DNA of 64,000 bases from Terriglobia bacterium (GCA_021323595.1 JAJPKR010000061.1:19364-83363); one strand, 5' to 3'; positions 17,438-26,118 are shown, counted from the first letter of the stretch. The notes: generated from the sequence alone by a model not told the origin. Program-made: numbers and translations.

Positions 17438-17940
17438 GGAACGAGCGCCAGGGCGGCGGCCGGCGCGGGCGCCTCGCTTTCGGCGGCGAAGATATCGCGA
17501 ATCACCGCATGCTGCCGGCAGACCGGGCGCTTGGGGCAGGCGGCGCAGTCGCGGCTGAATTTTTGCGGCAGCGCGCCGAGGTCGGTGTCGGTAAACCCGA
17601 GGCGATAGAAAAACTGCGGCGCGTGCGTCAGCGCAAACACCTTCCACACCTGATGCGCTTTCGCCTCTTCGACCAGCGCCGCCGTCAGTTGCCGGCCCAG
17701 GCCTTGGCCGCGGCGGGCCGGCGCCACCGCCAGCGACTGGATCTCGGCCACGTCTTCGTCGAGAAAGTGCAGCGCTCCGCTGGCCACGATCCGGCCGTTG
17801 GCTTCGATCACGGTGAAATCGCGGATATTCTCGCAGAGGTAGCGCAAGCTCCGCGGCAGCAGCAATCCCTGCGCCACGTACGGCTGCATCAGCGCATGAA
17901 TCTCGGCGGCGTCGTACAGGCGCGCGGGCCGAATCGTCAT
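17434..17940 (-). CDS. argA: Short-form amino-acid N-acetyltransferase (GNAT), probable N-acetylglutamate synthase
   Basis: 168 residues from ATG 17940, overlapping the argB stop (ATGA). One GNAT domain: IQSLAVAPARRGQGLGRQL is the acetyl-CoA-binding motif A, and FALTHAPQFFYRLGF is motif B. The C-terminus carries CAACPKRPVC, a Cx2Cx5C cluster that I recall from the short ArgA-like acetyltransferases of other bacteria. Its position between argB and argJ supports acetyl-CoA-dependent N-acetylglutamate synthesis, the first step of the pathway. Activity is inferred; the Cys cluster could bind metal. Confidence 0.8.
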   Translation of the reverse strand: MTIRPARLYDAAEIHALMQPYVAQGLLLPRSLRYLCENIRDFTVIEANGRIVASGALHFLDEDVAEIQSLAVAPARRGQGLGRQLTAALVEEAKAHQVWKVFALTHAPQFFYRLGFTDTDLGALPQKFSRDCAACPKRPVCRQHAVIRDIFAAESEAPAPAAALALVP

Positions 17941-18743
17941 CGGGGCACCTCCGCGGTGGCGCATGGGTTTCGCAGGCGCGTGCCGGCCGGCGCGCCGCCG
18001 GTGATCCATTCCCTCGCGCCGGCGATGGCAATCTCGCCGACGCCGCCGGCCAACGCCGCGCGGCAAGACGCCAGCTTCGGCAGCATGCCGCCGGAGACGG
18101 CGCCGCCGGCGCTCAGCGTCTCGAGCTCTTCCAGATCCAGTTCGGCGATGATGCGTCCCGCGCCGTCGCGCACGCCGGGAACGTCGGTCAAAAACAGCAG
18201 CCGGTCGGCGCGCAACTGCACGGCGCAGGCGGCGGCGAAGGCATCGGCGTTGACGTTCAGCGGCGAGCCGTCGGCGGCGGCGGCGAGGCTAGCGAGCACG
18301 GGGATGAAGCCCGACGCCAGCAACGTTTCGAGCAGGCGCGGCTCGCCGCCCGTCATCTCGCCGACGAATCCCAGTTCGGGCGCGCCGGCGCAGGCGCGCA
18401 GGCAGCCGCCATCCACGCCGCTCAGCCCTACCGCGCGGGGCCCCGCCGCCGCGCGCGGCTCCTGGGCCAGCGCCCGGTTCAGCGCCGCCACCAACCGCGT
18501 ATTCACGGCTCCGGCCAGGACCATGACGGCGGCCTCCAGCGTCGGTTGGTCGGTGACGCGCAAGCCGCGATGAAAGCTGCTGGCGATGCCCAGCCGCGAC
18601 AGCATCGCGGTCAGCGCCTTGCCGCCGCCATGCACCAAGCAGAGGCGTTCGCCCGCCAGCGCCCGGCGCGCCAGCGCTCGCGCCAGGTCGGCGGAAGGCT
18701 CGGGCTCGAGCACGCTGCCGCCGATTTTGATCACCGTGGTCAC
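17937..18743 (-). CDS. argB: Acetylglutamate kinase
   Basis: 268 residues from GTG 18743, overlapping the argC stop (GTGA). Phosphorylates N-acetylglutamate in the second step of arginine synthesis. Amino-acid kinase fold: VIKIGGSVLE (ATP site), LVHGGGKALT (substrate loop), NVNADAFAAACAVQL and FLTDVPGV. The N-terminus is short and lacks the helix typical of arginine-inhibited hexameric ArgB, so feedback inhibition may be weak; that last point is inference. Confidence 0.95.
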   Translation of the reverse strand: MTTVIKIGGSVLEPEPSADLARALARRALAGERLCLVHGGGKALTAMLSRLGIASSFHRGLRVTDQPTLEAAVMVLAGAVNTRLVAALNRALAQEPRAAAGPRAVGLSGVDGGCLRACAGAPELGFVGEMTGGEPRLLETLLASGFIPVLASLAAAADGSPLNVNADAFAAACAVQLRADRLLFLTDVPGVRDGAGRIIAELDLEELETLSAGGAVSGGMLPKLASCRAALAGGVGEIAIAGAREWITGGAPAGTRLRNPCATAEVPR

Positions 18744-19798
18744 GGCAGGCCGGCTCCCTCGGGCAGCCCCAGCATCAAATTCATGTTCTGCACCGCCTGG
18801 CCGGCCGCGCCCTTCAGCAAGTTGTCGAGGCAGCTCACGACAATTGCCTGGCGGGAGGCTTCGCGCACGCGGAAGCCGACGTCGCAGAAATTGGTATGCG
18901 TCACGTCGCGCAATTCCGGCAGCCGCTCGCCGCGCACGCGCACGAACGGGCGCGCGTCGTAAGCCCGGCGATAGAGGGCCTCGAGCTCGGCGGCGCCGGC
19001 GCCGTTGGCGAGGGGCACGTAACAGGTGGCCAGGATGCCGCGCGCGACCGGCAGCAGATGCGGCGTGAAGGTGAATTCCTCCACCGGCAGCCCCGCCTGT
19101 GCGGCAATTTCCGGCGTGTGGCGATGCGTCGCGACGCCGTACGCCTTGCAATTGCTCTCGAGTTCGACGAAATGCAGGTCCTCACGCAAGCTGCGGCCGG
19201 CGCCGCTGGCGCCCGACTTGGCGTCGCAAATGACGCCGGCGGCGCGCGCGGCGCCGCTCGCCAGCAGCGGCCACAGCGCGGTGTTGGCGGCGGTGGCATA
19301 GCAGCCGGGATTGGCCACCAGACGCGCGGCGGCGATCGGCGCCGGGTAGCGCTCCGGCCAGCCGTAGACGGCTTCGGCGAGCAGCTCCGGCGCGGTGTGC
19401 GGTTGCCCGTACCAGCGGCGGAACTCCTCGGCGTCGCGCAAGCGAAACGCCCCGCTCAGATCCACCAGCCGCGCCGCGGTCTCGCGCCACAGCCGCGGCA
19501 CCCATTCCAGGGAGACCTCGTGCGGCGTCGCCAAGAAAATCAAATCGAGCGCCGCCGCGCGCACCGCGTCGAGCGAGAGCGGAACGCACTCCAAATCGGT
19601 GCGGCCGGCGAAGGCCGGCGCCCGCTCCGCCAGCGGCCGCGCCCCGGCACCCTCCCGCCCGGAGGTGAACACGCCCGCCAGGGTCACGCCGGGATGGCCG
19701 AGCAGCAGGCGCGCCAGTTCCAGGCCGGCGTAGCCGGTGACCCCGATCACGCCCACCCGCGCGCGCCCGGGCGCGCCCGGCTGCGAATAATTATTCAT
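18740..19798 (-). CDS. argC: N-acetyl-gamma-glutamyl-phosphate reductase
   Basis: 352 residues. NADPH-dependent reduction of N-acetylglutamyl phosphate to the semialdehyde. The Rossmann start is VGVIGVTGYAGLELARLL, the catalytic Cys is in VANPGCYATAA and the catalytic His in HRHTPEI. First gene of the operon. ATG 19798 gives a 14-residue N-terminal extension whose first five residues (MNNYS) are encoded by an ARG-box-like palindrome; no ribosome site is visible and the predicted transcription start lies only about 4 bases upstream, so the mRNA may be leaderless. An internal GTG before GVIG is a weaker alternative. Confidence 0.94.
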   Translation of the reverse strand: MNNYSQPGAPGRARVGVIGVTGYAGLELARLLLGHPGVTLAGVFTSGREGAGARPLAERAPAFAGRTDLECVPLSLDAVRAAALDLIFLATPHEVSLEWVPRLWRETAARLVDLSGAFRLRDAEEFRRWYGQPHTAPELLAEAVYGWPERYPAPIAAARLVANPGCYATAANTALWPLLASGAARAAGVICDAKSGASGAGRSLREDLHFVELESNCKAYGVATHRHTPEIAAQAGLPVEEFTFTPHLLPVARGILATCYVPLANGAGAAELEALYRRAYDARPFVRVRGERLPELRDVTHTNFCDVGFRVREASRQAIVVSCLDNLLKGAAGQAVQNMNLMLGLPEGAGLP

Positions 19799-19838
19799 CG
19801 CAAGAATAATTATTCATTGGCGGCAGGGACGCTGTCAA
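19785..19838 (-). promoter_or_regulatory. argC promoter with two ARG-box-like palindromes
   Basis: The identical 12-base palindrome GAATAATTATTC occurs at 19785-19796 and 19804-19815, 19 bases apart, in otherwise GC-rich DNA. It matches the core of the ARG box (TGAATwwwwATTCA) known for ArgR. On the - strand TTGACA (19838-19833) and AATAAT (19814-19809) are spaced 18 bases, so the -10 lies inside one palindrome while the other covers the start codon. Binding there should block transcription when arginine is plentiful. Confidence 0.75.
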
Positions 19839-19956
19839 GCGGAACGGCGGGCGGGAACCGCGGCGGCGCCGCGCGCCGGGGCCGCCGCTCCGCCGGGCGA
19901 GCGCGCCGGTCGCGCGGGCCGCACCGCCCGCGGCAACGCCGGCGGCGACGGCCGGG

Positions 19957-19990
19957 TTGCTTTTTCGCCCTATCTTCGCCTATGCTCGAA
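19957..19990 (+). promoter_or_regulatory. Candidate lexA promoter with inverted repeat over the -10
   Basis: TTGCTT (19957-19962) and TATGCT (19981-19986) are spaced 18 bases. An inverted repeat TTCG-N8-CGAA (19975-19978 and 19987-19990) is centred on the -10, the position and N8 spacing expected of an autorepression site. The arms are only 4 bases long, so this is tentative. The predicted leader is about 5 bases. Confidence 0.4.
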
Positions 19991-19997
19991 AGCGCGG

Positions 19998-20624
19998 ATG
20001 AGCCTGACCCGGCGGCAAAAGCAAGTGCTCGATTTCCTGCGCGCCTTTCTGGCGCGCGAGGGCTACGTGCCGAGCTTTCAAGAGATCGCCGGCGGGCTGG
20101 GGCTCTCTTCCGTCGCCACCGTGCACAAGCACCTGGCCACGCTGCAGGCGAAAGGCTACCTGCGCCGCGGTCCCGGCTTCCGCCGGCATTTCGAGCTGAT
20201 CAATCGCGAATCGATCGAGCGGCGCCACCGCCGCTGGCGCGCCAACCGCAACCGTCTTCCCTTGGTGGGCCGCATCGCCGCCGGCAAGCCCATCGAGGCA
20301 ATCGAGGCTCGCGGCGAAATTTCCCTCGCCGATCTGGCGCGCGGCCGCCAGGTGTTCGCGCTGGAAGTGCGCGGCGACAGCATGATTGACGACCATATCG
20401 TGGAGGGCGATTACGTCCTGGTCGAGCGCGTGCCGCAGGTCGAGAACGGCGAACTGGTGGTGGCCCTGGTGGAAGGCAGCGAGGCGACCCTGAAGCGCTT
20501 CTATCGCGAGCGCAACGGCTTGATCCGGCTGCAGCCCGCCAACGAGCGCCTGCGGCCGCTGCTGCTGGCGGCTGACCGCGTCGAGATCCAGGGCCGGGTG
20601 ATCGGCGTGTTGCGCCGCTATTAG
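19998..20624 (+). CDS. lexA: LexA repressor
   Basis: 208 residues, standard length. Represses SOS genes until RecA filaments trigger self-cleavage. N-terminal winged helix (MSLTRRQKQVLDFL to KGYLRR, residues 1-57), then the S24 protease domain. The cleavage bond is Ala-Gly in GRIAAGKPIEA, the nucleophile Ser is in VRGDSMIDDHI and the general-base Lys in ATLKRFYRE, so all catalytic parts are present. The recognition helix (SVATVHKHLATLQ) should read a group-specific SOS box. Confidence 0.95.
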   Translation: MSLTRRQKQVLDFLRAFLAREGYVPSFQEIAGGLGLSSVATVHKHLATLQAKGYLRRGPGFRRHFELINRESIERRHRRWRANRNRLPLVGRIAAGKPIEAIEARGEISLADLARGRQVFALEVRGDSMIDDHIVEGDYVLVERVPQVENGELVVALVEGSEATLKRFYRERNGLIRLQPANERLRPLLLAADRVEIQGRVIGVLRRY

Positions 20625-20625
20625 C

Positions 20626-21675
20626 TCATCCCAGGCTGGCGAGCAAGCGAGCGGCATCGTCGCGCGTGGGCTGATCGGGCTCCGGCGCGGTGGCCAGGTA
20701 ATGTTGCAGCAATTCCCTGGCCCAGGAGAAATTCCGCCCCGTTTGTTTCAGCGCTTGCGCGACCAGGTAATCCCCCAAACGGCTGTCGGGATGAAGGGCC
20801 AAGCTGGCCCGCAAGACGCTGCGCGCCTCCGCCTCGCGCCCCAAGAAAACCAGCACCGCCGCGTAATAGGCCGAATACAGGCTCGATTGCGCTTGCAGCT
20901 TCGCCGCGCGCTCGAGGTAGGGCGCGGCGGTGGCATATTGCCGCTGCTGAAAATAGGTCAGGCCGGCGTAAAAGATGCCGCGCGGATCGTTCGGGTACTT
21001 GCGCGCGGCCTCCAGATACTCCTGCAGCGCCTGCTGGTTGTGGTTGGCCGCCAAATCGATCGCCGCGCGCGCGATATAGCCGTCCACGGGATCGACGAGC
21101 GCGAGCCGGCCGGCCTGCTGCAAGGCATTGCCGGTGCTGCCGCCCGCCGCCGCCGGCACCTCCAAATTGAAATTGATCCAGCCCCAATGGACATCGGGCA
21201 GGTTGGGATTCAAGGTGCTGGCCAACTCGAGCTGCTTTTTGATCTTGCCCAATTGCAGCAAGGCGCGAAACCGGCTCATGTGCTTCGCCCGTTCCCCCAG
21301 GGCTTCACTGAGGTAGAGGTGGCAAAGGGCGCATTGCTGGTCCAAGTCCACGGCCTGCTTGGCTTGCGCGAGGGCGGCGACGTAGTCTCCGAATCCGACC
21401 AGTACGTGGGCGCTGTAGGCCAGCAGGCGCGGGTTGTTCGGATCTTGACCGAGGGAGGCAGTCAGCAACTGCCGCGCTTCCTTCCAGCGCCCCCACTCCA
21501 GCAAATTGCCGGCATGTTGCAGCACCGCTTGGGTCTCGGCAGCGGTGAGCGAGAAGCCGAAGAGCGGCAGCGCCAAGGCGAGCACCAGGCAACCGCCCCA
21601 ACGAATCGAACGGCGGATCCACTCAGGCCGGATCGAGCGCCAAATTGGGAAACACCGACGAGCGTTGGCAATCAC
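20626..21675 (-). CDS. Secreted or membrane-anchored TPR-repeat protein
   Basis: 349 residues if it starts at GTG 21675; a longer frame reaches 21840 but would bury the hydrophobic segment GGCLVLALALPLFGFSLTAA away from the N-terminus. After the signal or anchor come tetratricopeptide-like helical pairs from about residue 45 to the end (for example RLLAYSAHVLVGFGDYVAAL, YLEAARKYPNDPRGIFYAG). Such repeats mediate protein contacts; partner unknown. Ends one base from the lexA stop and is divergent from the two-component operon. Confidence 0.75.
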   Translation of the reverse strand: MIANARRCFPIWRSIRPEWIRRSIRWGGCLVLALALPLFGFSLTAAETQAVLQHAGNLLEWGRWKEARQLLTASLGQDPNNPRLLAYSAHVLVGFGDYVAALAQAKQAVDLDQQCALCHLYLSEALGERAKHMSRFRALLQLGKIKKQLELASTLNPNLPDVHWGWINFNLEVPAAAGGSTGNALQQAGRLALVDPVDGYIARAAIDLAANHNQQALQEYLEAARKYPNDPRGIFYAGLTYFQQRQYATAAPYLERAAKLQAQSSLYSAYYAAVLVFLGREAEARSVLRASLALHPDSRLGDYLVAQALKQTGRNFSWARELLQHYLATAPEPDQPTRDDAARLLASLG

Positions 21676-21818
21676 CGAATCGGACTGGACTCCTTGGAAT
21701 AACGATCGCGCGAAACTTGCGGAACTACGCCGCCGCTCGGGCGCACACGAGCAGCACCCGTCTTTCCAGGTTGGGCCGGTACAGGCCCTCAACTCCGGCC
21801 CTGGCAGCCGCCCTTTCC

Positions 21819-21846
21819 TTGGGACAGCGCTTACAGCCATTATAAT
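21819..21846 (+). promoter_or_regulatory. Promoter of the two-component operon
   Basis: TTGGGA (21819-21824) and a consensus TATAAT (21841-21846) are spaced 16 bases. The start would be near 21853, with a leader of about 30 bases. The ribosome site before ATG 21883 is weak. Confidence 0.6.
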
Positions 21847-21882
21847 GAGAGACTTCGAGCCAGGAACCCGTGCAGCTCATCA

Positions 21883-22566
21883 ATGAGGATCCTGCTGGTT
21901 GAAGACGAGCACAAGGTGGCGCAGTTCATTCGTAAGGGACTGCAGCAAGACCATTTCGCCGTGGATCTCGCCGGCGACGGCGAAGAAGCCCTTTACCTCG
22001 CCGAGTCGGGCGAATACGACTTGATCATCCTAGATCTGATGTTGCCCAAGATCAGCGGCTTGTCGGTCCTCTCCACGGTGCGCAAGAAGGACCCCAACGT
22101 CCCGATCTTAATTCTCACCGCCAAGACCTCGGTCGAAGACCGCGTGCGCGGGCTGGAGATCGGCAGCGACGATTATTTGATTAAACCCTTTGCCTACGCC
22201 GAGTTGCGGGCGCGGGTGCGGGCCTTGCTGCGGCGGGAAAAGCGCGAGCTGAAGCTGCAATTGCGCCTCAATGACCTGATCTTGGACCCGGTCAAGCGCA
22301 AAGCATGGCGCGGGGACAAGGAGCTGGAACTCTCGAATAAGGAATTCATGCTGCTCGAGTACTTGATGCGCAACGCCAATCAAGTCGTGACGCGCACGAT
22401 GATCGCCGAACACGTCTGGGACGCCAGTTTCGACAGTTTTACCAACGTCATTGACGTTTACATCAGCTTTCTTCGCAATAAAATTGACAAGGACCGGGAA
22501 CCGAAGCTGATTCAGAGCGTGCGCGGCGTCGGTTACGTGCTGCGCGACGGAACCAACGAGGCATGA
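21883..22566 (+). CDS. OmpR/PhoB-family response regulator
   Basis: 227 residues. Receiver domain 1-120 with the acidic pair at E7-D8, phospho-acceptor D51 in LIILDLMLP, Thr in LILTAKT and Lys in DDYLIKPF; winged-helix effector domain 130-225 ending RGVGYVLRDG. By resemblance closest to the CusR/CopR metal-response type, but that is not decisive. It shares a 4-base overlap (ATGA) with the sensor kinase gene and is expressed from the TTGGGA/TATAAT promoter. Confidence 0.94.
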   Translation: MRILLVEDEHKVAQFIRKGLQQDHFAVDLAGDGEEALYLAESGEYDLIILDLMLPKISGLSVLSTVRKKDPNVPILILTAKTSVEDRVRGLEIGSDDYLIKPFAYAELRARVRALLRREKRELKLQLRLNDLILDPVKRKAWRGDKELELSNKEFMLLEYLMRNANQVVTRTMIAEHVWDASFDSFTNVIDVYISFLRNKIDKDREPKLIQSVRGVGYVLRDGTNEA

Positions 22567-24017
22567 ACGTGCGCCTGCCGAAAGTGAGTCTGGGGTTTTT
22601 GCGCCCTTCGAGCGTTCGGGGCCGGCTCACGCTCCAGTACACGGTGATCTTCAGCTTGACCCTGGTCGTGGCCGCGGCGCTGCTCTACGGGGTGCTGACT
22701 TGGATCATCTACTGGAACATCGATTCCGAATTGCAGGATGAGGCGAACTATGTCAAACAGTACATTCAGTTTGCCCCCACGGGACAGCCGACTCTTGTCG
22801 CCAACGGCGCCGCCGGAAGCGACGATCTGAACGCCATTTTCCGGCTGGCGCAAATCTCCGATGCCAGCGGCCGCTTGGTCAAGCAATCGCCCGAGCTCAA
22901 GGGCTTGGGCTTCTCGCTCGAACCGAGCGAGCTGAAGCGCATTTTGGTGGAGCGGCCCACCTTCATCACGCACGGCTGGCCGCGCCAAGAGGAGATCCGC
23001 TTCGCCAATGCCGTCCTGCGCGGTCCGGGGAATCAGCCGTATCTGCTCCAGATCGGGGCCCGGCTGAAGCCCATCAACGACGCCCTGGACACGTTCTTGT
23101 GGGTGATGCTGATGCTGTTGCCGGTCACCGTGGCCAGCAGCGCGGTCGCCGGCTCGATCATGGCGCAACGCACGCTGAAGCCGGTAGCCGACATCACCCA
23201 CGCGGCGCAAAAGATCACCGCTTCCAACCTGAGCCAGCGCATCCCGGTGGTGGCCGCGGGCGACGAGCTGGCGGAATTGGCGCAAACCTGCAACGAAATG
23301 ATCGCCCGCCTGGAAGCCAGCTTCCAGCAGATGAACGAGTTCGCCGCCAACGTGAGCCACGAGCTGCGCACGCCGCTGCAAGCGATTCAGGGTGAAACCG
23401 AGCTGGCGCTGATCTCGGAGGCGCCGCTGGCGGAGTGCCGCCGCGTGCTCGAAAGCAACCTGGAGGAGATCGACCGCCTGAACCGCATGATCCGCAATCT
23501 CTTGGTGCTGGCGCAGGCGGACGCGGGACAGGTCCGGCCGCGGCTCGAGGCGTTGGATCTGAATGAACTGGTGCGGGACCTGGTCGAGCAGATGCAGGTC
23601 GTGGCGGCCGCCCGGGAAGTGGCGTTGCGCGCGGTCACCGCCGCGCCGGTGCCGGTGCAAGCCGACTCGCTGCGGCTGCGGCAAATGGTGCTGAACCTAA
23701 TTGATAACGCCCTGAAATACACCCCGCCGGGGGGACGGATCGAGGTCCGCGTGGAGCGGCAGCTCGGGCGCGCTCGCGTGCAGGTCCGCGACACGGGGAT
23801 CGGCATCGATCCCGCCGATTTACCCCATATCTTCGAACGCTTTTACCGCGCCGACAAGTCACGCTCCCGCACCGCCGGCGCCGTAGATGGCTGCGGTCTG
23901 GGGCTGCCAATGGTAAAGTGGGTGGCCGAGCTCCATCGTGGCTCGGTCGAGGTGACTAGCACGCCCGGACAGGGCAGCAGCTTCACCGTGAATCTCCCGA
24001 TGGCGGGTGTCGCTTGA
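22563..24017 (+). CDS. Membrane sensor histidine kinase
   Basis: 484 residues. Two membrane helices (about 27-50 and 178-202) flank a periplasmic sensor of about 125 residues with no obvious metal motif; then HAMP (about 203-255), HisKA with the phospho-acceptor His in NVSHELRTPLQ (about residue 263), and a HATPase domain with NLIDNALKY (N box), DTGIGID (G1) and GCGLGLPMV (G2). Phosphorylates the regulator encoded just upstream, with which it overlaps by 4 bases. The signal is unknown. Confidence 0.94.
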   Translation: MNVRLPKVSLGFLRPSSVRGRLTLQYTVIFSLTLVVAAALLYGVLTWIIYWNIDSELQDEANYVKQYIQFAPTGQPTLVANGAAGSDDLNAIFRLAQISDASGRLVKQSPELKGLGFSLEPSELKRILVERPTFITHGWPRQEEIRFANAVLRGPGNQPYLLQIGARLKPINDALDTFLWVMLMLLPVTVASSAVAGSIMAQRTLKPVADITHAAQKITASNLSQRIPVVAAGDELAELAQTCNEMIARLEASFQQMNEFAANVSHELRTPLQAIQGETELALISEAPLAECRRVLESNLEEIDRLNRMIRNLLVLAQADAGQVRPRLEALDLNELVRDLVEQMQVVAAAREVALRAVTAAPVPVQADSLRLRQMVLNLIDNALKYTPPGGRIEVRVERQLGRARVQVRDTGIGIDPADLPHIFERFYRADKSRSRTAGAVDGCGLGLPMVKWVAELHRGSVEVTSTPGQGSSFTVNLPMAGVA

Positions 24018-24061
24018 GCCGCAGCCTACGTCAATTACTCGGCAGTCAAAAGGAAGCGAGC

Positions 24062-24841
24062 GTGACCCGCCGCCCCGACGGCCTGCCTCGGAACGGCGTT
24101 CATCCGCACCGCCCCGGGCCCTGGGAAGTGGCCATCGCCATGAGCGGCCTGCCGCTGCAATCCTGCTCGGTGCTGCTGCGCAGCGGCAACGAGCGCATCC
24201 TGGTGGACACCGGTTTTTCCTCTCACGATACAGTCTTGTTGCAAGGGCTAGAACGCGCGGGCGTGGCGCCGACAGAAATTACCGCAATCATCAATACCCA
24301 TTTCCACCTCGATCATATCGGCTGCAACAACCTGTTTCCCCGGGCGCGGGTGTACGCGTCGCGGCGCGACTACGAATGGGCCTGCCGGATCTATGAGAGC
24401 GTCTGCGGCGGCGAGGAGCGGCGCGAAGTCTTCCGCACGTTCTACCCGGAAGTGACCGACGCGGAGTTCGACCGCATGGATCAAGCGCGGCTGCTGCAAC
24501 TGATCCGCTGGCTCTGGGATCCGGCGATGCTGGGGGATCTGAACCGTTATCAATGGCTGGAGGACGGCGTCTGGCCTTTCCAGGGATTGCGCTGGCTGCC
24601 CACGCCCGGGCATACGCCGGGTCATATTTCGATCGCCGTGGACGGCGTCGATAACTCGTATTTGATCGTGGGCGATGCCCGGGCGTTCCAAGACGACGCC
24701 ACCGTGGGCTACGACATGCCGCCCCACAATCTGGCGCAATATCAGGCTTCCCGGCGCATCCTGGACGCCTTCACGGGCGTACTGATTCCCGGCCACGACG
24801 AGCCGTTCCTGCAAATCCCAGGTTCAGGGGGTTCACGTTGA
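24062..24841 (+). CDS. MBL-fold metallo-hydrolase, AHL-lactonase-like
   Basis: 259 residues from GTG 24062, chosen for the AAGGAAG 5 bases upstream. Two-metal beta-lactamase fold: THFHLDH is the HxHxDH motif, HTPGHIS and VGDARAF supply further ligands and IPGHDEP the last His. Sequence order resembles the N-acyl-homoserine lactonase branch (AiiA/AttM), but similar proteins hydrolyse other lactones or thioesters. Its stop overlaps the aminotransferase start (TTGA), so the three genes 24062-27306 are one operon. Substrate not assignable by eye. Confidence 0.85.
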   Translation: MTRRPDGLPRNGVHPHRPGPWEVAIAMSGLPLQSCSVLLRSGNERILVDTGFSSHDTVLLQGLERAGVAPTEITAIINTHFHLDHIGCNNLFPRARVYASRRDYEWACRIYESVCGGEERREVFRTFYPEVTDAEFDRMDQARLLQLIRWLWDPAMLGDLNRYQWLEDGVWPFQGLRWLPTPGHTPGHISIAVDGVDNSYLIVGDARAFQDDATVGYDMPPHNLAQYQASRRILDAFTGVLIPGHDEPFLQIPGSGGSR

Positions 24842-26034
24842 TCAATCCCGCCGTCAGCGAACGGGGCATCTCCGCCCGCGTGGAGCGATTCACCGAAAGC
24901 GTGATTCGCGAGATGACGCGCCTGGCCATGGAGCATGAGGCCATCAATCTGGCGCAAGGCTTTCCTGATTTTCCGGCTCCCGAATTCATCAAGGAAGCGG
25001 CCATCGCCGCGATTCGCGCCGACGTCAACCAGTATTCGGTGACTTGGGGCGATCCCCTGCTGCGGCAAGCCATTGCCGCTAAATACCGCCGCTGGTACGG
25101 CCTGGAGATCGAAGCCGACGCCCACGTGACGGTCTGTTGCGGCTCGACCGAGGCCATGATCTCGACCCTCATTGCGGTGCTGAATCCCGGCGACGAGACG
25201 GTCATCTTCGAGCCCTTCTACGAAAACTACGGCCCCGACTCGATTCTCAGCGGCGCCGCGCCCCGCTTCGTGCCGCTGCGCGCCGGCGCCGGCGGCTGGA
25301 GCTTCGACCGCGAGGAGCTGCGCGCCGCCTTCAACGCCAAGACCCGCGCCATCGTGCTGAATACGCCCAACAATCCCACCGGGAAGGTCTTCACGCGCGC
25401 GGAATTGGAGTTCATCCGCGATCTATGCGTGGAGTGGGACTGCCTGGCGATCACCGACGAGATTTACGAGCACATCATCTACGACGGCCGGCCGCACATA
25501 CCCATGGCCACGCTGCCGGGGATGGCGGAGCGCACGATCACGATCAGCGGCATTTCGAAGACCTTCAGCGTCACCGGCTGGCGGGTGGGCTGGGCGGTGG
25601 CGCCGGCGCATTTGGCCGGCGGCATCCGCAAGGTGCACGATTTTCTGACGGTAGGCGCGCCGGCGCCCTTGCAGATCGGCGCCGCCCACGCCATTGCCGA
25701 CGGCGACGACTACTGCCGCGGCCTCGCCGCCGCCTACACCGCCCGCCGGCAGCGCATCGTGCCGCGCCTTCAGGCCGCCGGCTTCGCCTGCGCCTGGCCC
25801 GAGGGCGCCTATTACGTGATCACCGATATCGGCGGCTTCCAGCCCCGGCACGGCGCCGACGACGTGGCGTTCGCGCGCTGGCTGACGGCGGAGATCGGCG
25901 TGGCCTGCGTCCCCGGTTCCAGCTTCTATCACCGCCCGGGCGATGGCGCCCGGCAAGTGCGCTTTTGTTTTTCCAAGCAAGACCCCACCCTGGAGGAAGC
26001 GGCCCGCCGGCTTGAACTCGTGCGCCAACGCTGA
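24838..26034 (+). CDS. PLP-dependent class I/II aminotransferase
   Basis: 398 residues from TTG 24838, with GGGGG 6 bases upstream. Fold type I: the cofactor Lys is in SGISKTFSVTGWRVGW, the substrate-recognition motif is NTPNNPTGKVF and the cofactor-contact Tyr in TDEIYEHIIYD. Closest by pattern to the kynurenine/methionine aminotransferase branch (YbdL-like). Middle gene of the MBL hydrolase-aminotransferase-dehydrogenase operon, which suggests breakdown of an amino acid or amino-lactone; the substrate is inferred only from context. Confidence 0.9.
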   Translation: MINPAVSERGISARVERFTESVIREMTRLAMEHEAINLAQGFPDFPAPEFIKEAAIAAIRADVNQYSVTWGDPLLRQAIAAKYRRWYGLEIEADAHVTVCCGSTEAMISTLIAVLNPGDETVIFEPFYENYGPDSILSGAAPRFVPLRAGAGGWSFDREELRAAFNAKTRAIVLNTPNNPTGKVFTRAELEFIRDLCVEWDCLAITDEIYEHIIYDGRPHIPMATLPGMAERTITISGISKTFSVTGWRVGWAVAPAHLAGGIRKVHDFLTVGAPAPLQIGAAHAIADGDDYCRGLAAAYTARRQRIVPRLQAAGFACAWPEGAYYVITDIGGFQPRHGADDVAFARWLTAEIGVACVPGSSFYHRPGDGARQVRFCFSKQDPTLEEAARRLELVRQR

Positions 26035-26118
26035 GCCGCCGCATCTCCACCCAGGAACCGATCCGTGTGCTCGCGGGCGGCATTCCCGCCCGGCATTCGT
26101 CCCCAAGGAGAAGTGCTC

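Noticed and set aside
20626..21840. Longer version of the TPR gene starting at 21840
   Set aside because: The extra 55 residues are Arg/Ser-rich, would move the signal-like segment inward and would overlap the -10 region of the divergent two-component promoter's neighbourhood; GTG 21675 is more natural.
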